DNA of 64,000 nt from Lepidurus packardi. Taxonomy: Eukaryota; Arthropoda; Branchiopoda; Notostraca; Triopsidae. Numbering within the stretch: the stretch's first letter is position 1; each line of letters starts with the position of its first letter. The notes beneath the pieces were generated by a model. That model saw nothing but the letters and a program-made list of their open reading frames with translations. It had not been told where the DNA came from and did not search any database. This document shows positions 36,503 to 48,030 of the stretch, piece by piece. Both the position numbers and the translations under genes were made by a program. Location of the stretch: positions 7,874,001-7,938,000 of the forward strand of contig JAKZAN010000004.1 of assembly GCA_023053545.1 (NCBI GenBank). Direction: 5' to 3'.

Positions 36503-38746
36503 ATGGGAATTTTCCCGTACGCTATGAAAGGTAAGTGAATAGGCCGTAGTGTGACTTTGAACAAAGATAACCCGAGTTACAGTTACTCAAAACGTGGTGG
36601 AATTAGGAGTAAAAAGCTTAACGTGGGAGTTATTAGTAGGTTTGCTGGTAATACTGGCAACTTTACCAGAATTCGCTCTTAGTGGATGCGTCTTCGGGCC
36701 TGACAACACGGATCAACTAGTGAACAGGAACAATACCATTATGGGCATTATGAACGATACTTTGGTCAACTATACGATCGCAGCTGGCGAGGCAATCAAA
36801 AATAATTCTTTGGATTTTGACTTGTGGAATTATCTAACAACTAATTACAAGACGACAGTCGATAACTATCTCCAATTTGTAAGCATGGGCAGATTGTTGC
36901 GAGTCAATTGGTCAACCGGTGAGTTACTTTTACAGTTTTAGTTCTACTTCACGAAAAGCTTTATCGAGTGTAAGTTACCGATGGTTTCAAGTAGCAGTGA
37001 GTGGACTTAACGCAAATGAAACATCGTTGTTTGTTTCAACTATTAATACGAGCTTCATTACTCCTATTCACGAGAAACTACAAGACCTTGCAGTATACTA
37101 CAGTTTTTCATTGGGAATATTCCGTCCCAAGCAAATACAGTTTAACTTTACTGGAAAAATAGACAATTCTACCTCCACGGGTAGTTCAAGTCTGGACTTG
37201 AGTTGCATGGCGGGTAATACACTGCTTAAAATATAAAATACATTGAGTACGTATTGAGATACAGTTATGCGGACCTTTTAGGTAGCCAGTTTCTTTGGCG
37301 ACTTTCCAGCGACTTATTTTACGCTGTTGCGGATGACGATACCAGAACTACGCAATTCGCAACTGTAGCTAGCATGGTTGAAAGAGCTGTAAGAGATGCT
37401 CAAGCAATAGTATCAACTGATGCTAAACGCTATTATTTTATAATCTTAGTTTGAAGAATACTATCGCAGAAATACTTCGACACTAAATAAGGAGTTCATT
37501 CGGGCTAATCTTATGTCTTTGTACGGATCCGATAGCAGGTCCGTCATGTTTGTCGAAATTTATTTCCTCAACAATTCTCTTCAAGTTGACGATATCACTA
37601 GCCTTACAAAGGTTACCGAACTCCCGGTTATGACCTTCAACAACGGAACAAACACTCCAAAACCCGTAGTTTTAAGCGCAAATTCACTCTACACTAAAGT
37701 GGCAAACTGTAATGTCTACTAATGTGTGTGCGATCTTCCAAACGTGTGCTAACCTTTATACCACTATTTCCTTAGCTACTTATCCGGTCACGAGCTTCGT
37801 CTCAGGGACCCTTACAAAAAACGGAATGTCTACGATCACTAGCAGCTCTAATACTAGCCTAAATCCTACAAGTACCACTCCAAGAACGGAAAGTGAATCC
37901 ACAGATGCCACTCTACTTTTGAATTATACTACTGGCACCTTCTCTTTATCCACTCTACTTGGCTATTCTACTAAAACCGCACCGGAAACTACCTCACTAA
38001 CAGACTCTTTTTTATCGAATTACACATCGACGACTCGTAACAGTGCCCTATTTACAACTTTAGTCAATACTTCAGACCAAAACTTGCTATTGTCTTCAAA
38101 TACCGGGATAGTACAAGTCAATACTTCGGAAGTATCCCAGATAAATTCTGGCACGAATTTAAGTACCACATCGTCTGCTTCCTTTTCAAGCTTAATAGAT
38201 AGCTATACTTTGACTGCGTCACCAACTATGGCAGCTTTGTCCAATACGAGCGGTTCATCACAAGCAATCCAGTTGTCCGAAATTCTAGCCAATTTGACCA
38301 CAGCCACTGTTAATGGCAGCCTACTTTCCAGTAACTCATCAACCCTTGTTATTCTGAACAATCTCACAGGAAGTACTGGAAGTATGGGCAATCAAACAAG
38401 TAATGTCAACGGAAGTATTAACGGAAAAACCACTTTCGACCCTGATCCCTTCTTCCAAGCAAAGGTTCCCGTAATTACTAAGGTTTACAATGGTAAAATA
38501 TCCGAAACTAAAAGCAAATAGCTCTTAAGGTATGTTTCCTTTTCGGTAGATGAATACCTGTTAAGAATTAAAATCGGTACTACGGCTCCACTAACAGAAA
38601 AAGCGGCGTTTTTTAGCATTACAGTACCAGCAGCTATTGGTAAGCTTTAGTTCATTTGTATTTCTGCCTTAGAAATGTTTAACTCATTGTACTTCATAGG
38701 AATTATCGCAGTAGCTATCCTTTGCATGTTTTTCTGGCACGCTTGA
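36503..38746 (+). CDS. G9: mucin-like membrane glycoprotein lacking the Cys-rich tail
   Basis: Exons 36,503-36,530 (MGIFPYAMK), 36,637-36,918, 36,995-37,213, 37,282-37,388, 37,450-37,708, 37,776-38,492, 38,550-38,639, 38,700-38,746 give 582 aa. The head is close to the family consensus (CVFGPDNTDQ, FVSMGRLLRVNWSTG, YYSFSLGIFRPK, LDLSCMAG, QFLWRLS, FEEYYRRNTS). Stalk is one exon. TTFDPDPFF, KVYNG and GTTAPLTEK follow, then the span (GIIAVAILCMFFW). An extra base after the codon for Trp changes the frame, so the protein ends HA-stop where relatives have Q.DCL; downstream bases still resemble the lost tail codons. Also, the first Cys of the CxxC pair is present but the second is Phe. Otherwise intact, so probably a working gene with an altered tail, or very recently disabled. 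Confidence 0.82.
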
Positions 38747-39470
38747 TCTCCTACCTGGACGGAAACAACACAAATTGGCACTCTACCCCTATCCAGACAG
38801 TTTATTTTTTGAAACGAAAACCTTAAGCAGGTCAATAATTAATTAAACACGTTAACATGTTTTATAGTGAACACTTTTCGGTGGTTAACTGTTCTTTACA
38901 CTGTTCTATGCCCATACATTAACACTTGTAACCTGTTGAATACATCAACCTCAAGTTTCACTTACACAGTTAAGGCTCCCATATACCTTAGCTTACAGAT
39001 GCGAAAGTCACAGATGGCACTGATGTTTGTTACTGTTTTTGTGAAAGCCTTGCGTAAGAAAGTAAGGAAATAAATAAACAGCCAAATGCCGGCAAATTTT
39101 CTACACTTGTTTTGCTTCTAGAAAGTACAATTTGTCACCATATTTTGCTATAGCAGCACAATTTCTCAAATAAAGTTACCCAACTTTTGAAGCAAGATTT
39201 CTTTAAAACCCCTTGTCATACTTGAAAACAATTTATGAAATAAATTTTGTCTTTTTACTGCCAGTGGAAAGTGGACAACCAATGGAAATTATGTTCGTCC
39301 ACGTATTCCACGTAGTTGAACAATTAATTTGCATACTTTAAAGATACTTTAAGGCATATTATTTTAAAGCATTTTAACAGACTGTAAATAAATACGAAAT
39401 GCTTTGATTGCACATAGACTGTTGGGGCGAGGATGACAAAAACATGAACTTAAGTCAAGGGTGTTGCTAA
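38747..39470. other. Spacer between G9 and the transposon
   Basis: Begins with the out-of-frame relic of the G9 tail codons (to about 38,790). The rest is AT-rich. A 68-codon frame at 38,867-39,073 has no recognisable feature. Confidence 0.45.
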
Positions 39471-39554
39471 GGGTGGACTCACACTGGAGTGCCTAAGCCC
39501 TTAAGGATAGACACCTCACAGACACCAACACGTCTATCTGCGGTGAGCAGGAGG
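39471..39554 (+). repeat. Left terminal inverted repeat
   Basis: Pairs with 40,029-40,112 on the other strand. Confidence 0.9.
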
Positions 39555-40028
39555 TAGAGGCGGAGACTAGGTATTAGTAGGATGTGGCGATAATAACTTG
39601 TAAGTACAATGCGTGGCTAGATTTACACAAGAATACTCTGGTCTGAGACAAGGTCATATGACGAAGGTTAACAAGGATCAAAAGAAACATTCCACATGTT
39701 AATCAATGACAATAACATTGTACTACAAATCTTAGTTATTTTTCCCCAACCTTTCCACTACCACGTGTATTCCTAAGTCACGTGACTATACTCTCGTCAT
39801 TCGTTGGTCAAACACCCTTTTTTGTGACCCTGCCTCATTCAATTAACGGGTTATCCATAGCTAGCGACCCAAAAAGACCACTGCCCGCTAATTGAAGGTA
39901 AAGGACGTCCTGGCACTCTCTTAGGGACTTTAGGCCTCATAGGCACCCAGTGTGAGGCCACCCTTACTAACCGTCTCCCTCTTAGGCATTCAAGCCAATG
40001 GGAAGGGGTTGTAGAGCCTTAGGGTGTT

Positions 40029-40112
40029 CCTCCTGCTCACCGCAGGTAGACGTGTTGGTGTCTGTGAGGTGTCTATCCTTAAGGGCTTAGGCACTCCAGT
40101 GTGAGTCCACCC
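40029..40112 (-). repeat. Right terminal inverted repeat
   Basis: Reverse complement of 39,471-39,554 with one or two mismatches (GTAGACG against GTCTATC side). Confidence 0.9.
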
Positions 40113-40443
40113 TAAGAAGACTATAAAGTATTTTATCGTTCTTCCAAGACGCGAAATCTTTTCTTGTTAAGCGCTTTTGTTTCGTGTTAAAAGAAAACGA
40201 ATATATGAAATTAAATAGTGTTTTGTCAGGATCAAAATGTTATTTTGGATTAACCGAATGTTATTTGCGTTAACCAGAATGTTATTTTGCGTTTTACATG
40301 TTAAGCGTTATTGTGTTAAGCGATTTCCAATGTATGGTTAATTTTACCGTAAAGAAAAGTACTGAATTTCTGAAAAAGTACTGAATTCGATTGCACGCCA
40401 CAGGTTTTATTTATTACTACGACCTTCAGTCTTTCGCTTCACA

Positions 40444-41237
40444 GGAAGCTCCAAGACATTGCAATAGACTATAGTTTTTCATTGGGAATTTTCCGTCCCA
40501 AGGAAATCAAGTTCAACTTTATGAGAACTAAAGATTCAAGCTCAATGGACAACTCGAATCTCGCTACGAAGTGCATGGCAGACTAGTTAATTACGACCAG
40601 GTGCATATGAACAAGCGAGTAAAGGTATATATAAAAGTATTTAGGGAGCCAATTTCTTTTGAGAATTCCCGGTACTTTGATTATTGGTACGACTTCGAAT
40701 GCGTCACCTAATACTACGGCTCTGTCTACTATGAGTAATTCATCCCAAACTTACCGGTCATCCGAAGAAACAGCTATTTTGACTTCACCAGCTTCTAATA
40801 CTAGCATACTATTGCCTAGCGTTTCATCAATAGACTGGGTAGTCCGTTACTTACCGAGAATACAGGAACTACAGAAAAAACGACTGTTTCGACGCTGACC
40901 CATTCTTCAAACCAACGTTCCGGTAATACGCAAGGTTTACAATGGTAAGACACCAAAATCTATAAACTCCTCAATAAACTACACATAATTTAAATAGTTT
41001 GTGTCCTACTTAAATCTCAAGTTGGAATAATTACTCATGTAACACAAGAAGCGGCTTTTGTGAGAATTACTATATCAATAGCGGCTGGTAGGTTCTAACA
41101 GTTAACTTATTTTAGAAGAAATCATAGCGAATTTATTATTCCCAGGAATTATTTTCTGTCCATTCTGCCTCCAAGTCGGTTGGTTAGGTCAGCGAAGGAA
41201 AAAGAAGAAAATGCAGGATCCTAAATATAGATCCTGA
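40444..41237 (+). pseudogene. Decayed array member beside the transposon
   Basis: The first exons are gone. Exon 3 is partly present from 40,444 (KLQDIAIDYSFSLGIFRPK, then KCMAD and a stop). A stub of exon 4 (SQFL) near 40,650 runs directly into a short stalk. The juxtamembrane motif is damaged (FDADPFF in shifted frames near 40,890-40,948, then KVYNG with donor). The last two exons remain at about 41,010-41,085 and 41,146-41,237; the latter has a Lys-rich tail of its own (QRRKKKK). No usable start. Confidence 0.8.
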
Positions 41238-41838
41238 TATTAGCCTTTCCTGGGCGTCTGTAAGCTATTATGGGGAGGAAGGGACATTCATTGTTGTTCT
41301 CAGACACTACTTTATTCTATTATTCTGTCACTATTCTCCTTAATAAATCCACCCCTTCATGGAGACATAAAATACACATTTCAACCATTCCTGCTTCCCT
41401 TTGTTTGACCTCAATCAAAGCCACCATTTCACGCTTCAATTACATAACCAACCTTATTTGAATCTAACAAACAGCCAATACATGTAGTGTCAAGTGTAAG
41501 TAAAGTGCAATAGAGCTTTAGTCGCAGTAACATCCCCATCCTGTATTCAGCACATCCTGTTGGAAACTCAAGCAGCGCTGTTTTACGACAGTTCTGCAGA
41601 ACACAATAGGTCAAGACAAAGAATGTATAGGACCAAAGACCTTTTCATTCTTTCGAGTCACACATGCGTCAATCCGCGTCGACATTAATTGCAAATCGAA
41701 CGCAGGTCACAGAACTCTTTGATTGCGATGTATTGTTACTGTATCTCTAACGAAGGACGTACGAAACCTAACCATGTTACAGCCAACCTATAAGTACTGG
41801 CGTGCACCACTAAAATCGTGTCAGAGATTGGGATGGCG
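41238..41838. other. Spacer and likely promoter region of G10
   Basis: No exon recognised. Open frames on both strands (41,270-41,461, 41,429-41,614) overlap each other and show no family feature or domain. Confidence 0.4.
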
Positions 41839-44281
41839 ATGGCTGTTTTACAATATTTTGGGAGAGGTATGGCTAGTGGAGCTAACACTTTTTGTGTAAA
41901 GCGTGTGTTGTGGCGTTTCTGCTAATCCTTGATATTGAACAAACTTCCGTTTTGTGATTTTAGGTGGCATTCTGCTTTTACTGATCGCTGTACCACTACT
42001 GGCTAGTTCGGAATGCGAGTTTCAATCCAGCATTGGCAGATTAGTTCAGAGGAATAACACCATTTTAGGCGTTATGAACGATACGCTCATACGTTTTACG
42101 CGAAACGCAACTACAAAAATCCTATCTGTTTCAAGTTTCAATTTAAATACGTATTTACAAAGCAAAGAAGCTTATCAGACGAACAGCTTGCAATATGTGG
42201 CTCTCGGCGGCTTGAATGTTGATTGGGCAAGTGTAGCAAATGGTAAGTGTGTCTCTTTTCGAATTCGCTAAATTAAAAAAAATGTGGTGGAAATTTTCAA
42301 GGTTTTACTTTAACGGACTCGTCTATTGGCAACTTGGGTGCACATATTCTGAGCGTATACGTAATCCCGGCACATAAGCTACTGCAGGACTTGGCTACAG
42401 CTTATAGTATTTCCTACGGCCTTTTTAGACCCAAATCTGACCAGTATGGGTTCTATGGAATGTTCGATAATGCTACGAGTAATCTGGATATCGGAAATCT
42501 TAACCAAAATTGCGTAGCTGGTACAAAGAAAATAAGCAATAACTGTGAAAAAAACATTAAATGTTTATTTCAGGGAGACGATACTCACTTCCGTCAATTA
42601 AGGTGAACCTAACATGGACAACTGATTATCAAAATAGCAATAGTTCCAAATTTGCCGAGTTGGCATACACCTTGGACACGTTTGTATGACCTACTCCTTA
42701 CCATAAATCCAGCATAATATGTGAATTACATGTTGCAGTTTGACCAACTTCTTAGGGTCAGTACTTCGGCTGTCTCGAATGATTTCGTTAGATGCAGCGT
42801 TTTAAGCTGCTACACCTTTCTTACGTTAACATACTGCGGCATGGAGGTGTATTTACTTAGTAGCTCCGACAAATCAGCGGATATAAGAAAAGTCATTTAC
42901 CCAAGCCTTGGAACCTCGTATAACACAAACTTGGCTAGTGGCGCAAGAATTAATCTAGATACCTTCACTTCACTACTGTCAGCTAGTAAGTCAAAATATT
43001 AGTCTTGGTACGCAAAGGGTTAAGCTAAATTGAAATCATTCCCTTTCAAGGTGCAATACCGGCTACCACTATAGCTACAACCGTAACTCCAGACACAACT
43101 GTGGTTACTACGGGTTCAAGAGCAGCAACAGCAAGGTAAGAGTAGTATCAGTGATAAACCCTTAATTAGTTTAAAACCTAATGAGTTAATTCCTGTTCGA
43201 CTCAACGCACTAGCATCGGAAGCACCACAAATTCAATCTTCACCTCTTTTATGTCGACAAGTTATACTTCAATTACGCATTTGTCAACTCTTGCCCCTAT
43301 CTTAAATTCGACGTCGTTCGGTAGTCAAACGCACCCTTCGGATCCTTCAACACTTGTGTCGACCACTGTCTCATCAACAGGCTTCCTTCAGACCAATTCT
43401 ACTGCTACTCCCATAATACTACCTTCAACGCCATCTTTAACCTCTCTCTTTTCGATATCCACATACGGCGCAAACCTAACTACATCAGCATCTTCTGCTT
43501 TATCTACGTACAATGAAAGTATGACAGTGTCAACCGGAGCTGTAAGTATTTATTACAAGTAGGTACTCGATTTACATACTTATCTTCCTGACAGTCTCAG
43601 CCATCTACCATTACAAAATCTGCAAGTATTTCTAACAGCTTGGAAGACATTTCAACCACCAAAACTTTCAACAGTACCGAAAACCTCAATGTTTCGTCAT
43701 TTCAAAATGTTTCGACAACAATATCTTTGATCTCAAATGCTTCTCCTACTAATTCGACAGCTTTTCCATCCAATTCGACGGCTTTTCCATCCATTTCGAC
43801 GGCATCTCTCTCTAATTTAACGTCTTTTCCTTCCAATTTGACGGCTTCTAATTTAACGGTCACTAACTCAAACCAGAACACCTTATCTTCCCTTTCTTCT
43901 AATGTTAGTCCTCCTGCAAAACCTATCTATATATCAACAACTTTCGATCCTGACCCATTTTTCAAAGCAGAAGTCCCTGTCATAACGAAAGTTTACAATG
44001 GTATAGCCTCTACAGTAGTCTATAGGCACAACATTAATACGTTACTTTTTAGATGAGTACTTGCTGAAGTTACAGGTTGGAACCATGATGTCCCTAATGG
44101 CAAAGGCAACATTTTATAGTATCACTATCCCAGCAGCTATTGGTAAAAAAATTGTCTTCATTAATTTTTAAGAAGTAGTTCATTTTCTTACAATTCAGGT
44201 ATTACTGCAGCCATTATTGTCTGCCTCGTTTGTCTGCAGATAGATTGCTTTCACCCAACAAAAAAAGTAAATTCCCGATAA
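41839..44281 (+). CDS. G10: diverged mucin-like membrane glycoprotein
   Basis: Exons 41,839-41,866, 41,964-42,242, 42,302-42,520, 42,574-42,683, 42,739-42,985, 43,051-43,135, 43,214-43,541, 43,595-44,000, 44,053-44,142, 44,199-44,281 give 624 aa. I choose the second ATG (41,839) because it makes the 28-nt first exon of the family (MAVLQYFGR); 41,833 would add Met-Ala. Signal peptide ends before CEFQSS. Head motifs are weaker (YVALGGLNVDW, YSISYGLFRPK, QNCVAG, FDQLLR) and exon 5 has extra Cys residues. The stalk has three exons like types B and C, with an added phase-0 intron; it carries repeats of NSTAFPS near 43,745-43,820. TTFDPDPFF, KVYNG, GTMMSLM, the span and CLVCLQIDCFHPTKK follow. Confidence 0.8.
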
Positions 44282-44710
44282 AGAAACCTGAATTCCGACC
44301 CTCTGGTAGAAGTAGAATGTGCATAAAGTGTTCAAGGTGTTGGAGCAGCGTGTTTGCATGTTGGAGTGCTTTTAAATATCATACAGTATTGTATACTGTA
44401 CACAATAGAGCATGAGACACAAAGTACCCATTGTGACACGCTTTCAACAAAAACGGCCTTTTTGTTAAAATGTTGTTAAAATTTTTGTTAAAATGTCTTG
44501 TTCTTCAATGAATTTTTACAACGAAAACCGAAACATATTCATACAACAAAGGGCTTTTTGAAGTATATTTGCTGCATAGTTCGCATGAAATCATCACATT
44601 AGTCGACACATATATAGCCCAAGGGTCAACCTGACTTCACTACCGAACCTGAGTTCACTATTCGAATAAGCTCATTCGTTTGACGGAACTAATAAAGACA
44701 AGACCTAAAA
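44282..44710. promoter_or_regulatory. Intergenic region with candidate promoter of G11
   Basis: A TATATAG box at 44,611-44,617 lies 94 bases before the G11 ATG, which leaves room for a start site near 44,640. No other feature seen. Confidence 0.45.
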
Positions 44711-46792
44711 ATGAAGTCTTTCCTCACATCTAAGTTTAAAGTGTTCATCTTATTCCAAGTTCTAAATATCTTCTGTGCAATTAATAAAGTAAGGTCAGAG
44801 GAATGGGTGGACGGGTGTCAGCTCAACTCAACTTTCCGAGATGCTCGCAACGACTATTTAAGCCAAACTGTTCAAAATGAACTGATTGAAGCTACTAATA
44901 CAACCGGCTTGCGCATGGTGACAAATCTCGGTTATTCAAAATTGAGAAATTACGTCCTCAAATATACAAACGACACTTTCATGCTATACTTTATAAGCTA
45001 TGGAGGATTGTTGAACATGAACTGGAAAGAAGAAAGTATAGTAAACCACAAGCACTAGAATTCGAAGTTAATCTTAAACCATTTTAGCTCCGATTTTATT
45101 GACGAGAGATTACTTCTACGGCCAAATCTTTCAGTACTATATCACCCCCCAACATAAAAGATTATACGATAACGCGACAAGCACTGGATACTCCTTCGGA
45201 GCATTCCGCCCAAGGCAACACCGACATTACGCTGGTTACCTACCCGATAAACAGAATCCTCTGCCGCGATGTAACATAAGTCAGTTCACCGCGTTGATTT
45301 TACCCGAAAGAAACGTTTCATAAGAATATTTTTTAGGTTTTAATCATCTAGTTAACTTCTCTCTCGAATGTGCCCCACTTTTGGCAGTCGCCTTTATCCC
45401 AAAGAATGATTTCAACTATAGCATATGGTGTGCTACATTAGAAGCAACGGTAAATTTAAGCTTTTATGGACTAAGCAATCAATATCATGGATTTGCAAGA
45501 ATTTGTTTAATAGGTTGACGAATATTTCTTCTCGCTATACGATTTCTATTACGTAAATAGTAAAGTAGTCAACGCTAATAAAACTGCAAGTAACGCCACC
45601 TTGGTTGACGTGAAAATGCGAATTTATTTCGCAAATGCGTTTGACTTCGACTGGGAAGACAGTATAAATGAAGCGGTCCAAAATATGACGCAAATACAAT
45701 TCACCTACAACAACATTACCGTAGCGCTCCAAGAACCTTTGATCCATAACTGTAACTGTTTTTGCACGCATCCTATAAATTTATTCGCTTTTCTTCCCGA
45801 TATAGGTACCAGCTTCTACAACGAATCAGAACAAAGCGGAAATGCTTGCAACTTTCTTGCGTCCACGAAGTCCGAATCCGTGCAGCCAACATCAAATGAA
45901 CAAACGACAATGACCACCCTCCTGACTACAATCCCTGAGGAAGTAATCACTACGACAGTATATGTAACCAATTCCACTCCCAGTACAACGACCAGTACTG
46001 TAATACCTGCTAGAATCTCAACAACTAGCACTACTTTAGCAACTACGCGGTCTACAACTCAATCAAGCCGAGTTTCGGAATCTTCTTCCCATTCGACCAG
46101 TACCTCCTTACAGCCCAATTCGACAGTCTTTGTGACTGATGCATCATTCTTAAGCACTACCATTACAAATGACCCGACTACTGGAATGACTACTACCCTG
46201 TCACCAGAAACTTCGGCTACGATTCTAACAACTAACTCGTTCACTAATCTTAGCTCAATCGCTGGACTGTCAAACGAAACTACATCTTGGTCTAACCTAA
46301 CCTCGACTAATGGGTTTCAAAACCTGGTAGCTTCATTATATTCAACATCAACTTCTGGATTATCAAATGGGACTTTCAACTTGACTAAATCAGTAAATGG
46401 GTCAACTGGCGCACGTACAACGCCATATGATGACGACCCTTTTTTCAGAGCAGTGGTACCGGTTGTTACTAAAGTTTACAACGGTAAAATTACTAAACAT
46501 ACACATAGCATACAGTAATAGTACAAAGCGCAAACTATTACTTAGATCCCGTCTTGATAAGACCCTTAGCGGGTACTATGGCACCTCTGCTTGGAAAGAA
46601 GGAACTGGTCCTAATTACCATACCATCAACAGTAGGTAGGAAACTTTTCCATTAAAAGTAAGACAGACTATATTAATTATTCATTTTCATGTTTCTTCTT
46701 TAGCATTCATATTGGCGGTTTGCTTATGTCTGTGTTGCATTCAACTGGATTGGGTTGTCTTGCTACAACCCAAAGCCAAGAAGCAACCTTAG
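44711..46792 (+). CDS. G11: strongly diverged mucin-like membrane glycoprotein
   Basis: Exons 44,711-45,035, 45,088-45,279, 45,337-45,449, 45,514-45,751, 45,806-46,483, 46,522-46,635, 46,704-46,792 give 582 aa. The first two family exons are fused, so the intron in the signal peptide is gone. Signal peptide VFILFQVLNIFCAI; head begins DGCQLNST and keeps the second Cys (LPRCNIS) and GAFRPRQ. The 54-bp intron before the stalk is open and in frame, so its retention would add 18 residues. Stalk one exon. The module is altered (PYDDDPFF, VVTKVYNG) and the following exon is longer, with GTMAPLLG. The span and tail read CLCLCCIQLDW, so the usual DC is DW. AATAAA at 46,827-46,832. Confidence 0.8.
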
Positions 46793-48030
46793 TAAACGCC
46801 TTGAACTTTCTGCTTTTGTAACCATAAATAAACAAGCTCCTAAAGCACATCACTTACAGTGTTTAAAGTGGTAAAAATACTCTCAAAAAGGAGTGGGATT
46901 ATATGTTCTTTCACTACCTTTAATTACAACTAAAAACACCTATCAAGGCACATTATTTGCAGTCTTCAAAAGTGATCAAAATTCCATATTTATCTCCTTA
47001 CTTTGCCTTAAAAAAAATTATTACTTGGCCGTCTATCTAAATAGCATGTAACGCGTGCCAGATTAACTCCGAACGCGTGTCAGGCTAAGTGCAAATACCA
47101 TTAGTTTAGCACGTATTTGTGATGTAGGCAACGCGAGATGTCCATTTCGCTTAAACTTTTGAGTGTTTTGATTTTGGCTAGCAAAAAGGATAGAGGATAA
47201 ATATTAAATTTTCTTTCCGAACACTTTCACTTATCACTAAACACGACGAAAAACTAAGAACTACACGCACAATAGTCTTGCCCGAAATGTCAACCACATT
47301 TGACCGCTTGAAATAGGACATAAACCAGCTAACAGGGGGCTCGCTTTGCTTAGGCCTCTGAGCCCCCTAGGAACCCCTATAATAATTATTTTTGCGTTGT
47401 TTGTTATATTATGAATGCAAAAGTACTACTTACCTGTTTACAGTGTAATAAAACTTAAGTGTTGAATAAAAGGTCTTTTATTCCAGATTACAGTTCCAGC
47501 CTCGCATTGCTAGGAAACACAATTTCATTTTATTTTGTAAATTTATTAACTTAAAAATTTTTGTACAAATTAATCAAAATGTATTGCAAGAATGCCGAAG
47601 TAAAGCTCATTGGTCTGCAAGGTCAACCGCAACGTTCCATATATCAATAATTCTTCTTACTGACAGTTCTGATTGCTATCTACACTTCTTGTTGGACATA
47701 TGCCGGCAATTGACTTTTCTTTCCATTTAGGAAACAAAAAGCTACTTCTTTTCTATCAAACCCGGTCACTGGTCATACGGCTAAAATGACAATGGAACCA
47801 CACCAACCGAATGTAGTCTTCGTTTTTTCTTTCGTGTTTTGTTTGCGGCCGCCCTGTGTATCTCGTTGCTATTCAATGGTTATTGGGAATGGGGATTGGT
47901 TAATCCAAGAAAAAGAAGGGCTTTTTGTTTACAGAAAACTTAAGAAGAGCTTTCTTTGATTAGTTGGAGGAGCCATTCGTCTCTACTACACGGTCCTGAC
48001 AAGGTGAAGAAACGTTGTCCAGAAATCGCT
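46793..48030. other. Spacer between G11 and G12
   Basis: Over 1.2 kb without family exons. A 9-bp inverted repeat (AGGGGGCTC at 47,334-47,342, GAGCCCCCT at 47,360-47,368) with a 17-base loop is the most GC-rich spot. AATAAA near 46,827 probably ends the G11 transcript. No other gene seen. Confidence 0.5.
46827..46832 (+). terminator. Candidate polyadenylation signal of G11
   Basis: AATAAA 35 bases after the G11 stop codon. Confidence 0.5.

Larger units (their letters stand above)
39471..40112. mobile_element. 642-bp non-autonomous DNA transposon with 84-bp inverted ends
   Basis: The ends 39,471-39,554 and 40,029-40,112 are inverted repeats of about 84 bp with one or two mismatches, starting GGGTGGACTCACACTGGAG. 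The element is flanked on both sides by TAA (39,468-39,470 and 40,113-40,115), a 3-bp target duplication. There is no open frame for a transposase. A GGG start with TAA duplication fits the PIF/Harbinger group, whose members make 3-bp T-A-rich duplications; this assignment is inference. An inner stretch at 39,924-39,965 resembles the right end (GGCACCCAGTGTGAGGCCAC), so the element may contain an older end. Confidence 0.88.
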
